A DNA stretch of 64,000 nucleotides from Halobacteroidaceae bacterium (GCA_003551665.1 PUNE01000146.1:18713-82712), one strand, 5' to 3'. Shown: positions 26,649 through 36,001, counted from the stretch's first letter. Notes: generated by a model from the letters alone, not told the origin. Program-made: numbers and translations.

Positions 26649-26680
26649 AAAAAATCCCCTGAATTAAACGGGGATTTTTT
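26649..26680 (-). terminator. Terminator of BCCT carrier 1
   Basis: AAAAAATCCCC and GGGGATTTTTT flank a ten-base loop. The hairpin overlaps the last base of the carrier's stop codon and, on the minus strand, ends in six T. The arms would work in both directions. Confidence 0.85.
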
Positions 26681-28286
26681 AGCTTTTTTCGCTTCTCCCA
26701 ATCTTCCCTTCTCTTTTGAGATCTTTGAGGGCCTCGCCAACCCTCTCTTTATCCCCAGGCAGGGAACCCTCTTTCATTTCTCCATACAGGGATTTAAAAA
26801 GACAGAAAACCATAAGAAGCATGAGAAACATGAAGGGGAAGCCCCCAATTATTGAAGCAGTCTGCAGGGCCTTCAGCCCTCCGGTAAAAAGCAGTATGGA
26901 AGCAATTGCTCCTTCAATTATTCCCCACGTAGCCCGGAGCTGATAGGGGGGATTCAGCATCCCTCCCGAGGTCAGCATTCCATTGACATAGGTTCCTGAA
27001 TCAGAGGAAGTGATAAAGAAAATTGCAACCAGAAACATCCCGACAAAAATTAAAACTGAAGAACCAGGCAAAAGTTCCAGGGCCGCAAAAAACCCGGCAG
27101 CTTCATTTCTTGCCACGGCATCTGCAATCCCGCCAACTCCAAAATGTTCATTGTAAAGAGCAGAACCTCCAAAAATGCTGAACCAGACAATGCTGACCAT
27201 TGTCGGGACCAGCAAAACGCCCACAACAAAAGTCCTCAGGGTTCGCCCCCTTGATACACGGGCAATGAAGGTACCAACAAAAGGTGCCCACGCCAGCCAC
27301 CAGGCCCAGTAAAATACTGTCCAGACATCCCTCCAGCCCTCGGTTCCCGCCCCGGCAGCATCAATCCCAAAAGACATCTGGATAACATTCTGCAGGTACT
27401 CTCCCGTGGAGTGAGTTAAAAGGTTGAGAATGAAAAGGGTTGGTCCCAGAAAAAATACCAGAACCAATAACCCCAGGGCCAGGAAAATGTTGAGCCTGCT
27501 CAGGTTTTTTATTCCCCTATCAATTCCCGTCACAGTCGAGGCTACCGCTGCCACTGTTATAACCACAACAATTCCTACCCACAATCTTTCAGTACTTTCT
27601 ATCCCAAATAAGGTTTCAAAACCCGATCCTATCTGCATGGCACCCAGGCCAAGGGAGGTGGCCAGACCAAACATGGTCGCAAATACTCCGATTACATTGA
27701 CCAAAACTCCCCAACCACCTGAAATTCCTTTCTTCCCCAGGATCGGCTCCAGGGTTGAACTGAGCATCATGGGAAGACCTTTACGAAAACTGAAATAAGC
27801 AAGGGAACCGGCGACAACAGCATAGATCGCCCAGGGATGAAAACCCCAGTGAAAAATAGAATAGCGCATGGCCTGATGCACTGCCTCTGCAGTATAGGGT
27901 TCGCCCGATGGAGGCCAGATATAATGAGAAACGGGTTCGGAAACACCCCAGAAAATCAAGCCAATCCCCATTCCGCAGCTGAAAAGCATGGCAAACCAGG
28001 TAATTAAAGGATATTGCGGTTTTTCGTCATCCTTTCCCAGTCGAATACTTCCCAGCGGACTTATCATCAAAAACACAATGAGAATCAAGAAAATGCTCAC
28101 AAAGAATATAAAGCTCCACCCAAAATATTCCACAAAGAACGAAAAAATTGCATCCATCCATGTTTCCATGGTCTGGGGTAGAACAATCCCAAAAACCACA
28201 AAAGCAACGGTAATAACAATAGCCAGATAGAGAGCAGGATTGTTTAATATGTTCCCTCTTCGGTCCTGGACATGTTTTCCATTCAT
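26679..28286 (-). CDS. BCCT-family betaine/carnitine/choline transporter 1
   Basis: 535 aa, about twelve membrane segments. Family signatures include FSCGMGIGLIFWGVSEP near residue 95 and the tryptophan-rich WTVFYWAWWLAWAPFVG (about 310). BCCT carriers move quaternary ammonium compounds with sodium or protons, or exchange them. With three MttB genes in the same window, a role in importing the methyl donor is likely; osmoprotection is the alternative. I take ATG 28286 over a TTG seven codons upstream. Very similar to the next carrier. Confidence 0.92.
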   Translation of the reverse strand: MNGKHVQDRRGNILNNPALYLAIVITVAFVVFGIVLPQTMETWMDAIFSFFVEYFGWSFIFFVSIFLILIVFLMISPLGSIRLGKDDEKPQYPLITWFAMLFSCGMGIGLIFWGVSEPVSHYIWPPSGEPYTAEAVHQAMRYSIFHWGFHPWAIYAVVAGSLAYFSFRKGLPMMLSSTLEPILGKKGISGGWGVLVNVIGVFATMFGLATSLGLGAMQIGSGFETLFGIESTERLWVGIVVVITVAAVASTVTGIDRGIKNLSRLNIFLALGLLVLVFFLGPTLFILNLLTHSTGEYLQNVIQMSFGIDAAGAGTEGWRDVWTVFYWAWWLAWAPFVGTFIARVSRGRTLRTFVVGVLLVPTMVSIVWFSIFGGSALYNEHFGVGGIADAVARNEAAGFFAALELLPGSSVLIFVGMFLVAIFFITSSDSGTYVNGMLTSGGMLNPPYQLRATWGIIEGAIASILLFTGGLKALQTASIIGGFPFMFLMLLMVFCLFKSLYGEMKEGSLPGDKERVGEALKDLKREGKIGRSEKS

Positions 28287-28361
28287 ATTCGGGACCACCT
28301 CCCCCAAAATTTTTAGTCTTAAATCCTCCCCAAAAACACTCTTTTTCCAGAACTCTTTAAA

Positions 28362-28393
28362 AAATCCCCCCGGCCCTTAAACCGGGGGGATTT
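28362..28393 (-). terminator. Terminator of BCCT carrier 2
   Basis: AAATCCCCCCGG pairs perfectly with CCGGGGGGATTT over an eight-base loop. On the minus strand the 3' arm runs into TTTTTTAAAG. It follows the stop codon of carrier 2 and separates the two carrier genes. Confidence 0.88.
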
Positions 28394-28418
28394 AAAGTTA
28401 CCTTGGAACATTTTCTTT

Positions 28419-30020
28419 TTAGAGTTTGTCAGTTTTCCCTTCTGCTTTGAGATCCTTGATGGCTTCATATATTCTCGCCCTTTCAACCGGTAAAGAACCG
28501 GCCTGCATCTCTCCGTAGAGAGCCTTAAAGAGGCAATATACCATCAGGATCATCACCAGCATGAAGGGGAAGCCACCCACAATAGAAGCCGTCTGCAGGG
28601 CAGAAAGCCCTCCTGTAAAGAGGAGAATTCCGGCTATCGCTCCCTCAACAACTCCCCAGGTTACCCGGAGCTGATAGGGAGGATTGAGCATACCCCGGGA
28701 GGTTAACATACCGTTAACGTAGGTTCCCGAGTCAGACGACGTGATAAAGAAGATAGCTACAGAAATCATACCGACAAAAATAAGCAAGGTAGAGGCAGGC
28801 AAAAGGGTTAAGGCCTCAAAGAAACCTGCCGCCTCACTCTCGGCAACGGCATCAGCGATACCTCCCGCACCGAAGTGCTCTTCATGTAGAGCTGCCCCTC
28901 CAAAAACGCTAAACCAGACCAGGCTTACCAGGGTCGGGACTAAAAGAACGCCAACAACAAAGGTCCGGATGGTGCGACCCCGAGAAACACGGGCAATGAA
29001 GGTCCCCACGAAGGGAGCCCAGGCAATCCACCAGGCCCAGTAGAATATCGTCCAGGCCCCGTACCATCCCTCGGCACCCTCACCTGCAGCATCAAGTCCG
29101 AAGGACATGTGCACAATGTTTTGTAAGTATTCTCCTGTTGTGTGAGTAAGCAGGTTAAGGATGAATAGGGTTGGCCCAATCAGGAAAACAAGGACCATCA
29201 GGATTATAGCAATAACAATGTTAATACGGCTCAGGTTCTTAATACCTCTATCAATACCGGTTATTGTGGAAATAACTGCGGCTGCAGTTACTACAATAAC
29301 AATAAGTACCCAGGATGTTTCAGTGCTGGCAATTCCAAACAATCTCTCCAGCCCGTTGCCAATCTGCATTGCTCCCAGGCCTAGGGAGGTAGCCAGTCCA
29401 AACAGGGTTGCAAAAACCCCGATAACATTTACCAGAATACCCCAGCCACCGTCGATTCCCTTTTTACCCAGAATTGGCTCCAGGGTTGAACTCAGCATCA
29501 TGGGCAGACCTTTACGGTAACTGAAGTAAGAGAGAGCACCCGCAACTACAGCGTAGATTGCCCAGGGGTGGAAGCCCCAGTGGAAAATTGAATAGCGCAT
29601 GGCCACGTGGATTGTACCCGCCTCATAGGCCTCGCCAAAAGGTGGCCACATGTAGTGCCACATTGGCTCAGAAACACCCCAGAAAAGCAGGCCAATACCC
29701 ATACCACAGCTGAACAGCATGGCAAACCAGGTAAAGAGAGGATATTGGGGTTTCTCGTCATCCTTACCCAGCTTGATGCCACCAAGGGGACTGACCATCA
29801 GGAATATTATCAGAATCAAGAATATACTGGTGAAGAGTATAAAACTCCAGCCGAGGTACTCGACCATCCAATCGAAGACTGAACCCATCCAGGATTCTGC
29901 AGTTTCAGTAAAAAATATTCCAAAGAGAACAAAAGCTACAGTAATGATCAGGGCAATGTAAAAAGTGGGGTTATTTAAAATACTTCCTCCCTGATCTTGG
30001 ACCAGTTCTTTTTCCTCCAC
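28419..30020 (-). CDS. BCCT-family betaine/carnitine/choline transporter 2
   Basis: 533 aa, paralogue of carrier 1 with the same FSCGMGIGLLFWGVSEP and WTIFYWAWWIAWAPFVG motifs. GTG 30020 lies 8 bases after AGGAGG; the GTG two codons upstream is too close. The two copies share most of their sequence but each has its own terminator, so they can be expressed separately. Differences such as PMWHYMWPPFGEAYE against PVSHYIWPPSGEPYT lie near the substrate path and may reflect different substrates. Confidence 0.92.
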   Translation of the reverse strand: MEEKELVQDQGGSILNNPTFYIALIITVAFVLFGIFFTETAESWMGSVFDWMVEYLGWSFILFTSIFLILIIFLMVSPLGGIKLGKDDEKPQYPLFTWFAMLFSCGMGIGLLFWGVSEPMWHYMWPPFGEAYEAGTIHVAMRYSIFHWGFHPWAIYAVVAGALSYFSYRKGLPMMLSSTLEPILGKKGIDGGWGILVNVIGVFATLFGLATSLGLGAMQIGNGLERLFGIASTETSWVLIVIVVTAAAVISTITGIDRGIKNLSRINIVIAIILMVLVFLIGPTLFILNLLTHTTGEYLQNIVHMSFGLDAAGEGAEGWYGAWTIFYWAWWIAWAPFVGTFIARVSRGRTIRTFVVGVLLVPTLVSLVWFSVFGGAALHEEHFGAGGIADAVAESEAAGFFEALTLLPASTLLIFVGMISVAIFFITSSDSGTYVNGMLTSRGMLNPPYQLRVTWGVVEGAIAGILLFTGGLSALQTASIVGGFPFMLVMILMVYCLFKALYGEMQAGSLPVERARIYEAIKDLKAEGKTDKL

Positions 30021-30544
30021 TTGCACAACCTCCTTTTATAATTTTTAAATTTTTTTGGGAAAGGAAAAACTATCCCAATAACCCGGTTTTCTCCCGTTCA
30101 ACACCCCCTTTTTGCACTCTTGCAGAGCCAATTTTTCTTTTTCCAATTAGGGTTTGTTTTGGGCTACAACAACTGGTTTATCAGGATAGCAAGAGGTCTG
30201 CATGAAATTCAGCTGATTTTGAATTTTAACTCAATTTCCAATGCTGGCAAAAATTAAACTTTGTCCCGAACAGAAACCTTTACAGGTGTCGCTAGTTATT
30301 CCTTTAATAAGTTAAATAAATATTCAAAAAAATTACCTTCCAACCAAACTATGGAAACCAGAATAAATGGCGGCCAGGAAATTAGGTGGAAGTTCCGCAT
30401 TGTCAAATTCTATTTCGCCACTCCAGAAATTTTATAATTCCTTCGGTAGCATTTCGCCTTTTTGTTTCTACCCTCTTATTAACAATTCCTTCTTTTAATT
30501 GAAATCAATTTTTCCCCTTGGTTTTTATTTTGATTTTAAAAAAG
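30021..30544. other. Intergenic region upstream of BCCT carrier 2
   Basis: About 520 AT-rich bases with no convincing gene on either strand. It should contain the promoter and leader of carrier 2. I found no clear -24/-12 element with correct spacing and no riboswitch class that I recognise. Confidence 0.4.
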
Positions 30545-30575
30545 AGAAAAAACCCTATTTGAAAAGGTTTTTTCT
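30545..30575 (-). terminator. Second terminator-like hairpin downstream of tryptophanase
   Basis: AGAAAAAACC pairs with GGTTTTTTCT; on the minus strand it is followed by CTTTTTT. It lies 35 bases beyond a stronger terminator, forming a tandem stop. Confidence 0.6.
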
Positions 30576-30609
30576 AAATAAAAAAAAATTTGATTTTTTC
30601 TTCACCTGG

Positions 30610-30650
30610 AAAAAAATCCTTTCCCATAATTTTACAGGAAAGGATTTTTT
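30610..30650 (-). terminator. Terminator of the tryptophanase gene
   Basis: AAAAAATCCTTTCC and GGAAAGGATTTTTT enclose a twelve-base loop, about 40 bases beyond the stop codon at 30690. A-runs and T-runs on both sides let it work in either direction. Confidence 0.88.
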
Positions 30651-30689
30651 CTCCTGATTTAAAAGCAATTTTGCCTTCCAAGTTTAAAA

Positions 30690-32078
30690 TTACGCACGGG
30701 CAAACCTGGCGGTGAAATGACGAAGAATTTTGGGCTCATACGCAAACCTGACGCCCTTAATTTTTTCGCGCCTGGCATCAAGCCTCCTGAAGGCCTCCAC
30801 AACAAAATCCATGTGGTTATCAGTATAGGTCCTCCTGGGGACGGTCAGACGTAAAAGATCAAGATCAGGCATTATATTTTCTCCCGTTTCGGGATGCCTG
30901 CCTGCAAGAATAGTCCCTACCTCCACAGCCCGGACTCCACTTTCCAGGTAGAGTTCAATGGATAGGGCCTGGGAGGGGAACTGCTCCTGGGGAATATGGG
31001 ATAGCCAGGTTTTGCCATCCACAAAAACTGCGTGTCCCCCGACCGGTTTTTGAATTGGTACTCCAGCAGCAATCAATTTTTTCCCCAGCCTTTCCACCTG
31101 CCCCACTCTCTGGGCAAGGTAGGCTTCTTCCTGAACTTCATAAAGACCTCGAGCCATTGCTTCCATGTCTCTTCCTGCCAGGCCCCCATAGGTGACAAAG
31201 CCTTCAAGGGGAACCAGCCTTTCTCTTGCCTGCTGGAAAAGTTCCTCCTGACCTTCGGCAAAGGCAAGCAACCCTCCAATATTTACCAGTCCATCTTTTT
31301 TAGCGCTTATTGTGCAACCATCAGCAAGACAGAAAAATTCCCGAATTATTTCCCCAATAGATTTTTCTGCCTGGCCCTGTTCACGTTTTTTTACAAAATA
31401 GGCATTTTCGGAAAATCTCGCTGCATCCAAAAAAAGAGGCAGGGCGTATTTATTCGCAATTTCCCTGACTTTTTGCATATTACCCAGGGAAACAGGCTGT
31501 CCTCCACCACTGTTGCAGGTTATGGTCATCAGGATAAAAGAAATCTGTTCTTTACCCTTTTCTTCGATGAAATTAACCAGGGCTTCTATGTCCATATCTC
31601 CCTTGAAAGGGTATTCGGAATTAAGGTCGTAGGCTTCCTGCCTGACCAGGTTTACACCCCGACCCCCGGCCATTTCAATATGAGCTTTTGTTGTATCAAA
31701 ATGCATGTTCCCGGGGACATATTTGTTCTTTTCAATTAAAAGGGGAAAAAGCACATTTTCTGCTCCTCTTCCCTGGTGGGTTGGCAGAAAAAAAGGATAG
31801 CCAAAGATATCCCTCACCGCTTTTTCCAGGTTATAATAATTTCTGCTTCCTGCGTATGACTCATCACCAACCATCATCCCTGCCCACTGGTTATCACTCA
31901 TGGCACCGGTTCCACTGTCAGTTAAAAGGTCAATAAAAACTTCATCACTTTTCAGTAAGAACGGGTTTAGACCCGCCCTATCCAGAGCCTGTTCCCTTTC
32001 AGATCTTGATAATCGACGAATTGGTTCAACAACTTTAATCCGGTAGGGTTCAGCCTGGGGCCAGTTTGATTCTCCCAT
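30690..32078 (-). CDS. tnaA: Tryptophanase (beta-eliminating lyase)
   Basis: 462 aa PLP enzyme cleaving tryptophan to indole, pyruvate and ammonia. It closely follows the tryptophanase/tyrosine phenol-lyase fold: LLTDSGTGAMS (51-61), PTHQGRGAE (99-107), PLP lysine in SAKKDG (Lys261) and YEPKILRHFTARF at the end. Specificity residues favour tryptophanase: Asp128 in FDTT, where TPL has Thr, and Val387, where TPL has the phenol-binding Arg. His454 matches the conserved tryptophanase His. ATG 32078 follows GAGGAGGGA. It lies after the terminator of the D-amino-acid operon and may also depend on read-through from it. Confidence 0.88.
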   Translation of the reverse strand: MGESNWPQAEPYRIKVVEPIRRLSRSEREQALDRAGLNPFLLKSDEVFIDLLTDSGTGAMSDNQWAGMMVGDESYAGSRNYYNLEKAVRDIFGYPFFLPTHQGRGAENVLFPLLIEKNKYVPGNMHFDTTKAHIEMAGGRGVNLVRQEAYDLNSEYPFKGDMDIEALVNFIEEKGKEQISFILMTITCNSGGGQPVSLGNMQKVREIANKYALPLFLDAARFSENAYFVKKREQGQAEKSIGEIIREFFCLADGCTISAKKDGLVNIGGLLAFAEGQEELFQQARERLVPLEGFVTYGGLAGRDMEAMARGLYEVQEEAYLAQRVGQVERLGKKLIAAGVPIQKPVGGHAVFVDGKTWLSHIPQEQFPSQALSIELYLESGVRAVEVGTILAGRHPETGENIMPDLDLLRLTVPRRTYTDNHMDFVVEAFRRLDARREKIKGVRFAYEPKILRHFTARFARA

Positions 32079-32143
32079 TAACTAGTCCCTCCTCTAATAT
32101 TTACTCACCTTATTCTTTCCACCCCAACACCCGGACTTCCTTT

Positions 32144-32188
32144 AAAAAAGTTAAACCGATGCCGGCGGGAACCAGCATCGGTTTAACC
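32144..32188 (-). terminator. Terminator of the ddh/D-aminoacylase/C39 operon
   Basis: A perfect 13-base stem, GTTAAACCGATGC with GCATCGGTTTAAC, lies just after the C39-like gene. On the minus strand it ends in TTTTTT. It separates this operon from tryptophanase. Confidence 0.92.
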
Positions 32189-32197
32189 AGGAGGGAA

Positions 32198-33109
32198 TCA
32201 ATGAGAGAATAAAATATAAACAATGTGGTTCCAGGCCCGTTCAAATTCATCCCGCCGGTAAAGACGGCGAACCGTCTCAGCATCCGGTGCAGCAGGATCA
32301 TTGGTAACCACATATTCTTCGCCATCTCTTACAGTAAAACCGGTAATTACAACCAGGTGTCCGTTACTTTTTTCCTGGGGAGCACCCTTTAGCTCTCCTT
32401 TTCCGTATGCAATGCTGGCAATCATGGGGGTACCCGCGGCCAGCCACTCCCGAACCTCACCCATTCCTGTTGCCCTGTGGACAAAAGCCGACAAACCAAC
32501 GCTGCCTGCAAAAGCAGTGTTAAAAGACCAATTGCCGTAAATTTCTGGGCCATAATCGAATACTCCCGCAGCAACATCAAGGGTGGCAATATCCCTTCCA
32601 TAGTAAGCAAAAACCATCGCCAAACAGGTCGGGCTACATATAACCCTGCGGTCAGGAGAAGGCTGGATCATTTGCGATCTGGGGGGAACCTGAATTTCTC
32701 CAGTCCATTCTGATTTTACCTCGGGCATAACTTCTTCCCTGTTCCAGAAGGTGGCTCCAACCATGTCCAGCCGGGGCTTTTGGCCCTGGGTATCTGAAAT
32801 GGCTTCAACCCCCAGCTCAAAAGCCTCGCATTTCGTATCAGCAAGGAGGGTGTCAACCTCCATCCGGTAGTTCCCTCGACGTGGACTGGTTGTGCTGGAG
32901 GAAATATTCCTGCCCCACTTGGCCCACTCCATCCAGGGTTCCCATTCCCCCCCGGGAAACCTGACCCGTAACCTCAAAACAAAATAGCTCTGTCCGGGAG
33001 TTTCGCCATTCCAGAACATTACAAGGCGGTTGAATTCAACGTTTTCCCTCTGCAGGGGAGCGCTTAAGTCACCACCTGAAAAGACCACTGTGTTTTTTGC
33101 GCTGATCAA
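32198..33109 (-). CDS. C39-like cysteine peptidase-fold protein without signal peptide
   Basis: 303 aa. Residues 1-130 form a beta-rich region also found in the paralogue at 37127. Residues about 140-300 have the C39_2 layout: Cys158 in VICSPTCLAM, His251 in NGHLVVITGF and Asp271 in NDPAAPD. It thus keeps the Cys-His-Asp set for peptide bond cleavage. No signal peptide is present, so it should act in the cytoplasm, unlike the paralogue. The TTG start at 33109 overlaps the D-aminoacylase stop by 3 bases. Substrate unknown; the setting suggests peptides with D-residues. Confidence 0.78.
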   Translation of the reverse strand: MISAKNTVVFSGGDLSAPLQRENVEFNRLVMFWNGETPGQSYFVLRLRVRFPGGEWEPWMEWAKWGRNISSSTTSPRRGNYRMEVDTLLADTKCEAFELGVEAISDTQGQKPRLDMVGATFWNREEVMPEVKSEWTGEIQVPPRSQMIQPSPDRRVICSPTCLAMVFAYYGRDIATLDVAAGVFDYGPEIYGNWSFNTAFAGSVGLSAFVHRATGMGEVREWLAAGTPMIASIAYGKGELKGAPQEKSNGHLVVITGFTVRDGEEYVVTNDPAAPDAETVRRLYRRDEFERAWNHIVYILFSH

Positions 33110-34680
33110 AACCCCGACCTCCCCCGTCGCAAAACTTTGCCGGTGAAGACATTATCCTGCTTTCCTTCCTCCAGGACAATTTTTCCATTAACCATAACAT
33201 ATTCAATACCAATAGGAGATTGGAAAGGTTCTGTAAAGGTGGACGTGTCAACAACCCGTTCGGGATCAAAAACCGTAATATCAGCAGCAAATCCTTCCCT
33301 TAATAATCCCCTGTTCCAAAGTCCAAGTCTCCAGGCAGGCATTCCGGTCATCTTAAAGACCGCCTTTTCCAGGGGTAGAGCCCCCTGTTCCCTTACGTAG
33401 TAACCCAGCACCCGGGGGAAAGTCCCGAAATTTCTTGGATGGGGCCTTCCTTCCCTATCTGTTACAGCACTTCCGTCAGAACCCACCATGGAAAGAGGAT
33501 TTTTGAGGACTTCCTGGACATCTTCCTCACACATTCCAAAACGGATCATGGTGGCCTCAGCTTCACTTTCCATAACCAGGTATATCAGGGCGTCTGATCC
33601 GTGCATTTCCAGCTGTTGAGCAATCTCGGAAATTCTCATCCCCTCGAATTTTTTGAGCTTTCCCTCGGGAAGGAAGGAAACCATTATTTTGGCAAACTCT
33701 TCCTCGGGCTCACTGCGATTAAGTCCTTCCCGCACCCGACAGTAAAAATCTTCATTTTTGAGGTTATCCAGCATTTTTCCAGTACCACCGTTATGGGCCC
33801 AGGAAGGAAGCAGGGCGCTGAGTGAAGTGGAGGTGGCAATATAGGGGTAAACATCGCAAGAAATATCTATTCCCCTATCACGCAGTTCCTGCATGTAGGC
33901 CAGGGTTTCCTTTACTGCTCCCCAGTTTTTTTCCCCGCCTACTTTATGGTGAGAGACCTGGACTGCAACACCAGATTTTCGCCCTACTTCCCCACTTTCC
34001 TGAACCGATTCCAGCAAACGATTACTTTCATTCCGCATATGGGTTGCATAAATACCCCCATAGTTTGCAACAATTTTACCCAGGGCCTGAAATTCCCCGG
34101 CATTACCGTAACAGGAAGGAGCATACAAAAGTCCGCTGCTAAAACCAAAAGCCCCTTCTTTCATACATTCTGCAAGAATTTTTTTCATTTCTTCAATCTC
34201 TCCAGGAGTAGCCTCCCTTTCTTCATTACCAATCACGCATTTTCTAAGGGCTCCATGGCCAACAAGCCCGCCAATATTGGTGGCAGGTCTGGCTTTTTCC
34301 AGGGCCTCCAGATATTCCCCATAGCCAGACCAGGATAATTCAATACCCTTTTTACCCAGAGAATTTTTGAAGTCCTCGGCAGCAACCCCATAAGCCGGAG
34401 CAACTGAAAAACCACAATTTCCAACTATTTCTGTTGTAACCCCCTGTTCTATCTTGCTCTTGCCCAGGTTATTTAACATGTAGATGGTATCCGAATGGGT
34501 GTGAATATCAATGAAACCGGGGGCAATTACACCACCCTGAACATCAATAATCCGGTCCGCTCTTTCCTCAATTTTCCCCATCCCCTCGATTATTCCATCT
34601 CTAATTAAAACATTTCCGTAAAAAAAGGGAGCTCCAGTTCCATCGATAATTTTTCCATTTTTAAACAGGATTGAACTCAA
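33106..34680 (-). CDS. D-aminoacylase / N-acyl-D-amino-acid deacylase
   Basis: 524 aa amidohydrolase. The metal-binding HxH is at His60/His62 (FIDIHTHSD). GNCGFSVAP (about 92-100) holds the Cys typical of the D-aminoacylase group, followed by GHGALR, a later GSDGSAV with the catalytic Asp, and HPRNFGTFPRVL near 418. It releases D-amino acids from N-acyl or dipeptide forms. It lies 19 bases after the DAP-dehydrogenase-like gene and before the C39-like gene, in one operon. Confidence 0.9.
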   Translation of the reverse strand: MSSILFKNGKIIDGTGAPFFYGNVLIRDGIIEGMGKIEERADRIIDVQGGVIAPGFIDIHTHSDTIYMLNNLGKSKIEQGVTTEIVGNCGFSVAPAYGVAAEDFKNSLGKKGIELSWSGYGEYLEALEKARPATNIGGLVGHGALRKCVIGNEEREATPGEIEEMKKILAECMKEGAFGFSSGLLYAPSCYGNAGEFQALGKIVANYGGIYATHMRNESNRLLESVQESGEVGRKSGVAVQVSHHKVGGEKNWGAVKETLAYMQELRDRGIDISCDVYPYIATSTSLSALLPSWAHNGGTGKMLDNLKNEDFYCRVREGLNRSEPEEEFAKIMVSFLPEGKLKKFEGMRISEIAQQLEMHGSDALIYLVMESEAEATMIRFGMCEEDVQEVLKNPLSMVGSDGSAVTDREGRPHPRNFGTFPRVLGYYVREQGALPLEKAVFKMTGMPAWRLGLWNRGLLREGFAADITVFDPERVVDTSTFTEPFQSPIGIEYVMVNGKIVLEEGKQDNVFTGKVLRRGRSGF

Positions 34681-34699
34681 TTATCTGGCTCCTTTCGTT

Positions 34700-35605
34700 T
34701 TAGACTAGTCGGGAAATTAATTCATTCTGATCCCCGGCAAGGAAAAAAACCGGAGGTATTTCCAGCATGGTATAAGCCCCGGGCTGCATTTTCATGGTTG
34801 CCCGGCCAGATGAAACCATTACCTGTCCGGTTACAGCAGGGTTGGTTACCCGGATATCATAAGAAAACATCTGGTTGTGAGTTTTGCCTGCAATCCCCTT
34901 GCGATTTATCCGAACGCCGTGCCCCACATCGACCAGCTCGCTTACATTATCCGTGTCTTCAATAAAAGTCTCCCCGTTGGAAAAATAAGGGTCCTGCAGA
35001 ATTTCTGATGATATATCCTCAAAACTGGTCCCCGGGTAACGCTGAATATAAACCATTCGCCTGTGAATCCCGGTATCAACGGGAATGGTGATGACCAGGG
35101 CGTCCTCTACACCCGCAATTTCTTTTACTGCACAGGTATGGCCCATGCTCATTCCCGGGCCAAAGTTGGTGTAGGTCAGCCCCCGGGGAGCCATCATTTC
35201 CAGGGTTGCCCGGACTATGGAATCCGTTCCCGGGTCCCAGCCTGCGGCGATTATTGCTGCCTGTCCTTTTTCTATTGCCACCCGGTTTAAATCTTCTTTA
35301 AGTTTAAGCAGTTCGTTTCCATGTAAATCAAAACTATCAACAATGTTCAGACCCTTGGACATTACCTCCCGGGCAACTTCCGGCACCTTCCGGGTGGGAA
35401 TGGCCAAAATGGCCACATCGGCTTCCTCAATATCGTCAATTTTATCGGACACCAAAGTCTCTCTGTTTTCTTCCCTGCATTTATCTATTGCTTCAGGGCG
35501 TTCGATGATACCCTTTAACTCCATATCAGGGGCAACTTCAACTGCTGAAACCGCTCCTTTCCCTACATTGCCATAGCCAATTACCACCACTCCGATTTTT
35601 TTCAT
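34700..35605 (-). CDS. ddh: meso-Diaminopimelate dehydrogenase-like amino acid dehydrogenase
   Basis: 301 aa NAD(P)-dependent enzyme: a GYGNVGKGA loop (10-18), then GWDPGTDSIVRA (about 123) and FGPGMSMGHTCAVK (about 147), which are DAPDH features. It oxidatively deaminates the D-centre of meso-DAP, or works in reverse for lysine and wall synthesis. Beside D-aminoacylase and peptide uptake genes, a catabolic role on wall-derived DAP or other D-amino acids is plausible. First gene of an operon whose sigma-54 promoter lies 46 bases upstream. Confidence 0.85.
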   Translation of the reverse strand: MKKIGVVVIGYGNVGKGAVSAVEVAPDMELKGIIERPEAIDKCREENRETLVSDKIDDIEEADVAILAIPTRKVPEVAREVMSKGLNIVDSFDLHGNELLKLKEDLNRVAIEKGQAAIIAAGWDPGTDSIVRATLEMMAPRGLTYTNFGPGMSMGHTCAVKEIAGVEDALVITIPVDTGIHRRMVYIQRYPGTSFEDISSEILQDPYFSNGETFIEDTDNVSELVDVGHGVRINRKGIAGKTHNQMFSYDIRVTNPAVTGQVMVSSGRATMKMQPGAYTMLEIPPVFFLAGDQNELISRLV

Positions 35606-35650
35606 CCTGATCCCTCCATCAACAAAAAAGGTTCTTTTGCCTGAATATAG

Positions 35651-35666
35651 AGCAAATTCCGTGCCA
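35651..35666 (-). promoter_or_regulatory. Sigma-54 promoter of the ddh operon
   Basis: The minus strand reads TGGCACG-GAAT-TTGCT, a perfect match to the -24/-12 consensus TGGCACG-N4-TTGCW. It points at ddh, whose start is 46 bases away. Confidence 0.92.
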
Positions 35667-35873
35667 CCTCCGGTTCAAGTTTGATAAGGCGAAAGTTTTG
35701 GTCCTGACCAAGGCTGGTGGTTTTGTTGCCCTGACTCTCTAAACAAAAACCCGGGGAAATTTTGATTCAAATGTTTTGTTGTCCTCCCCCTTGTTTAAAA
35801 TATCAACATTTAATTAATGGGACCAATTATTTCCTCAAAAATATTATCAAAAGATTACTCATTAAGGAATTAT
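35667..35873. other. Spacer between divergent sigma-54 elements
   Basis: About 200 bases between two outward-facing -24/-12 elements, with no gene. It is where a shared activator would be expected to bind; I could not pick out a convincing repeated operator by eye. Confidence 0.4.
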
Positions 35874-35889
35874 TGGCACGATTCCTGCA
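35874..35889 (+). promoter_or_regulatory. Sigma-54 promoter facing the unknown membrane gene pair
   Basis: The plus strand reads TGGCACG-ATTC-CTGCA. The -24 box is perfect and the -12 box differs only in its first T. GG and GC keep the required spacing. The next plus-strand start is at 36002. A separate TATACT at 35969-35974 could serve as a sigma-70 -10 box, but its -35 is poor. Confidence 0.75.
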
Positions 35890-36001
35890 CTATTTTTTAT
35901 TAACCTTTTCCGGAAAAAATTTTTTTTCCTAATAGAAAGGAAAGACAAAATTATTCAGGAAAATAGACTATACTCTATAAATTTAATTGGAGGCCTTTGT
36001 T

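Noticed and set aside
30120..30160. TGGCTCTGC...GTGCA on the minus strand upstream of BCCT carrier 2 as a sigma-54 site
   Set aside because: Distance between GG and GC is two bases too long.
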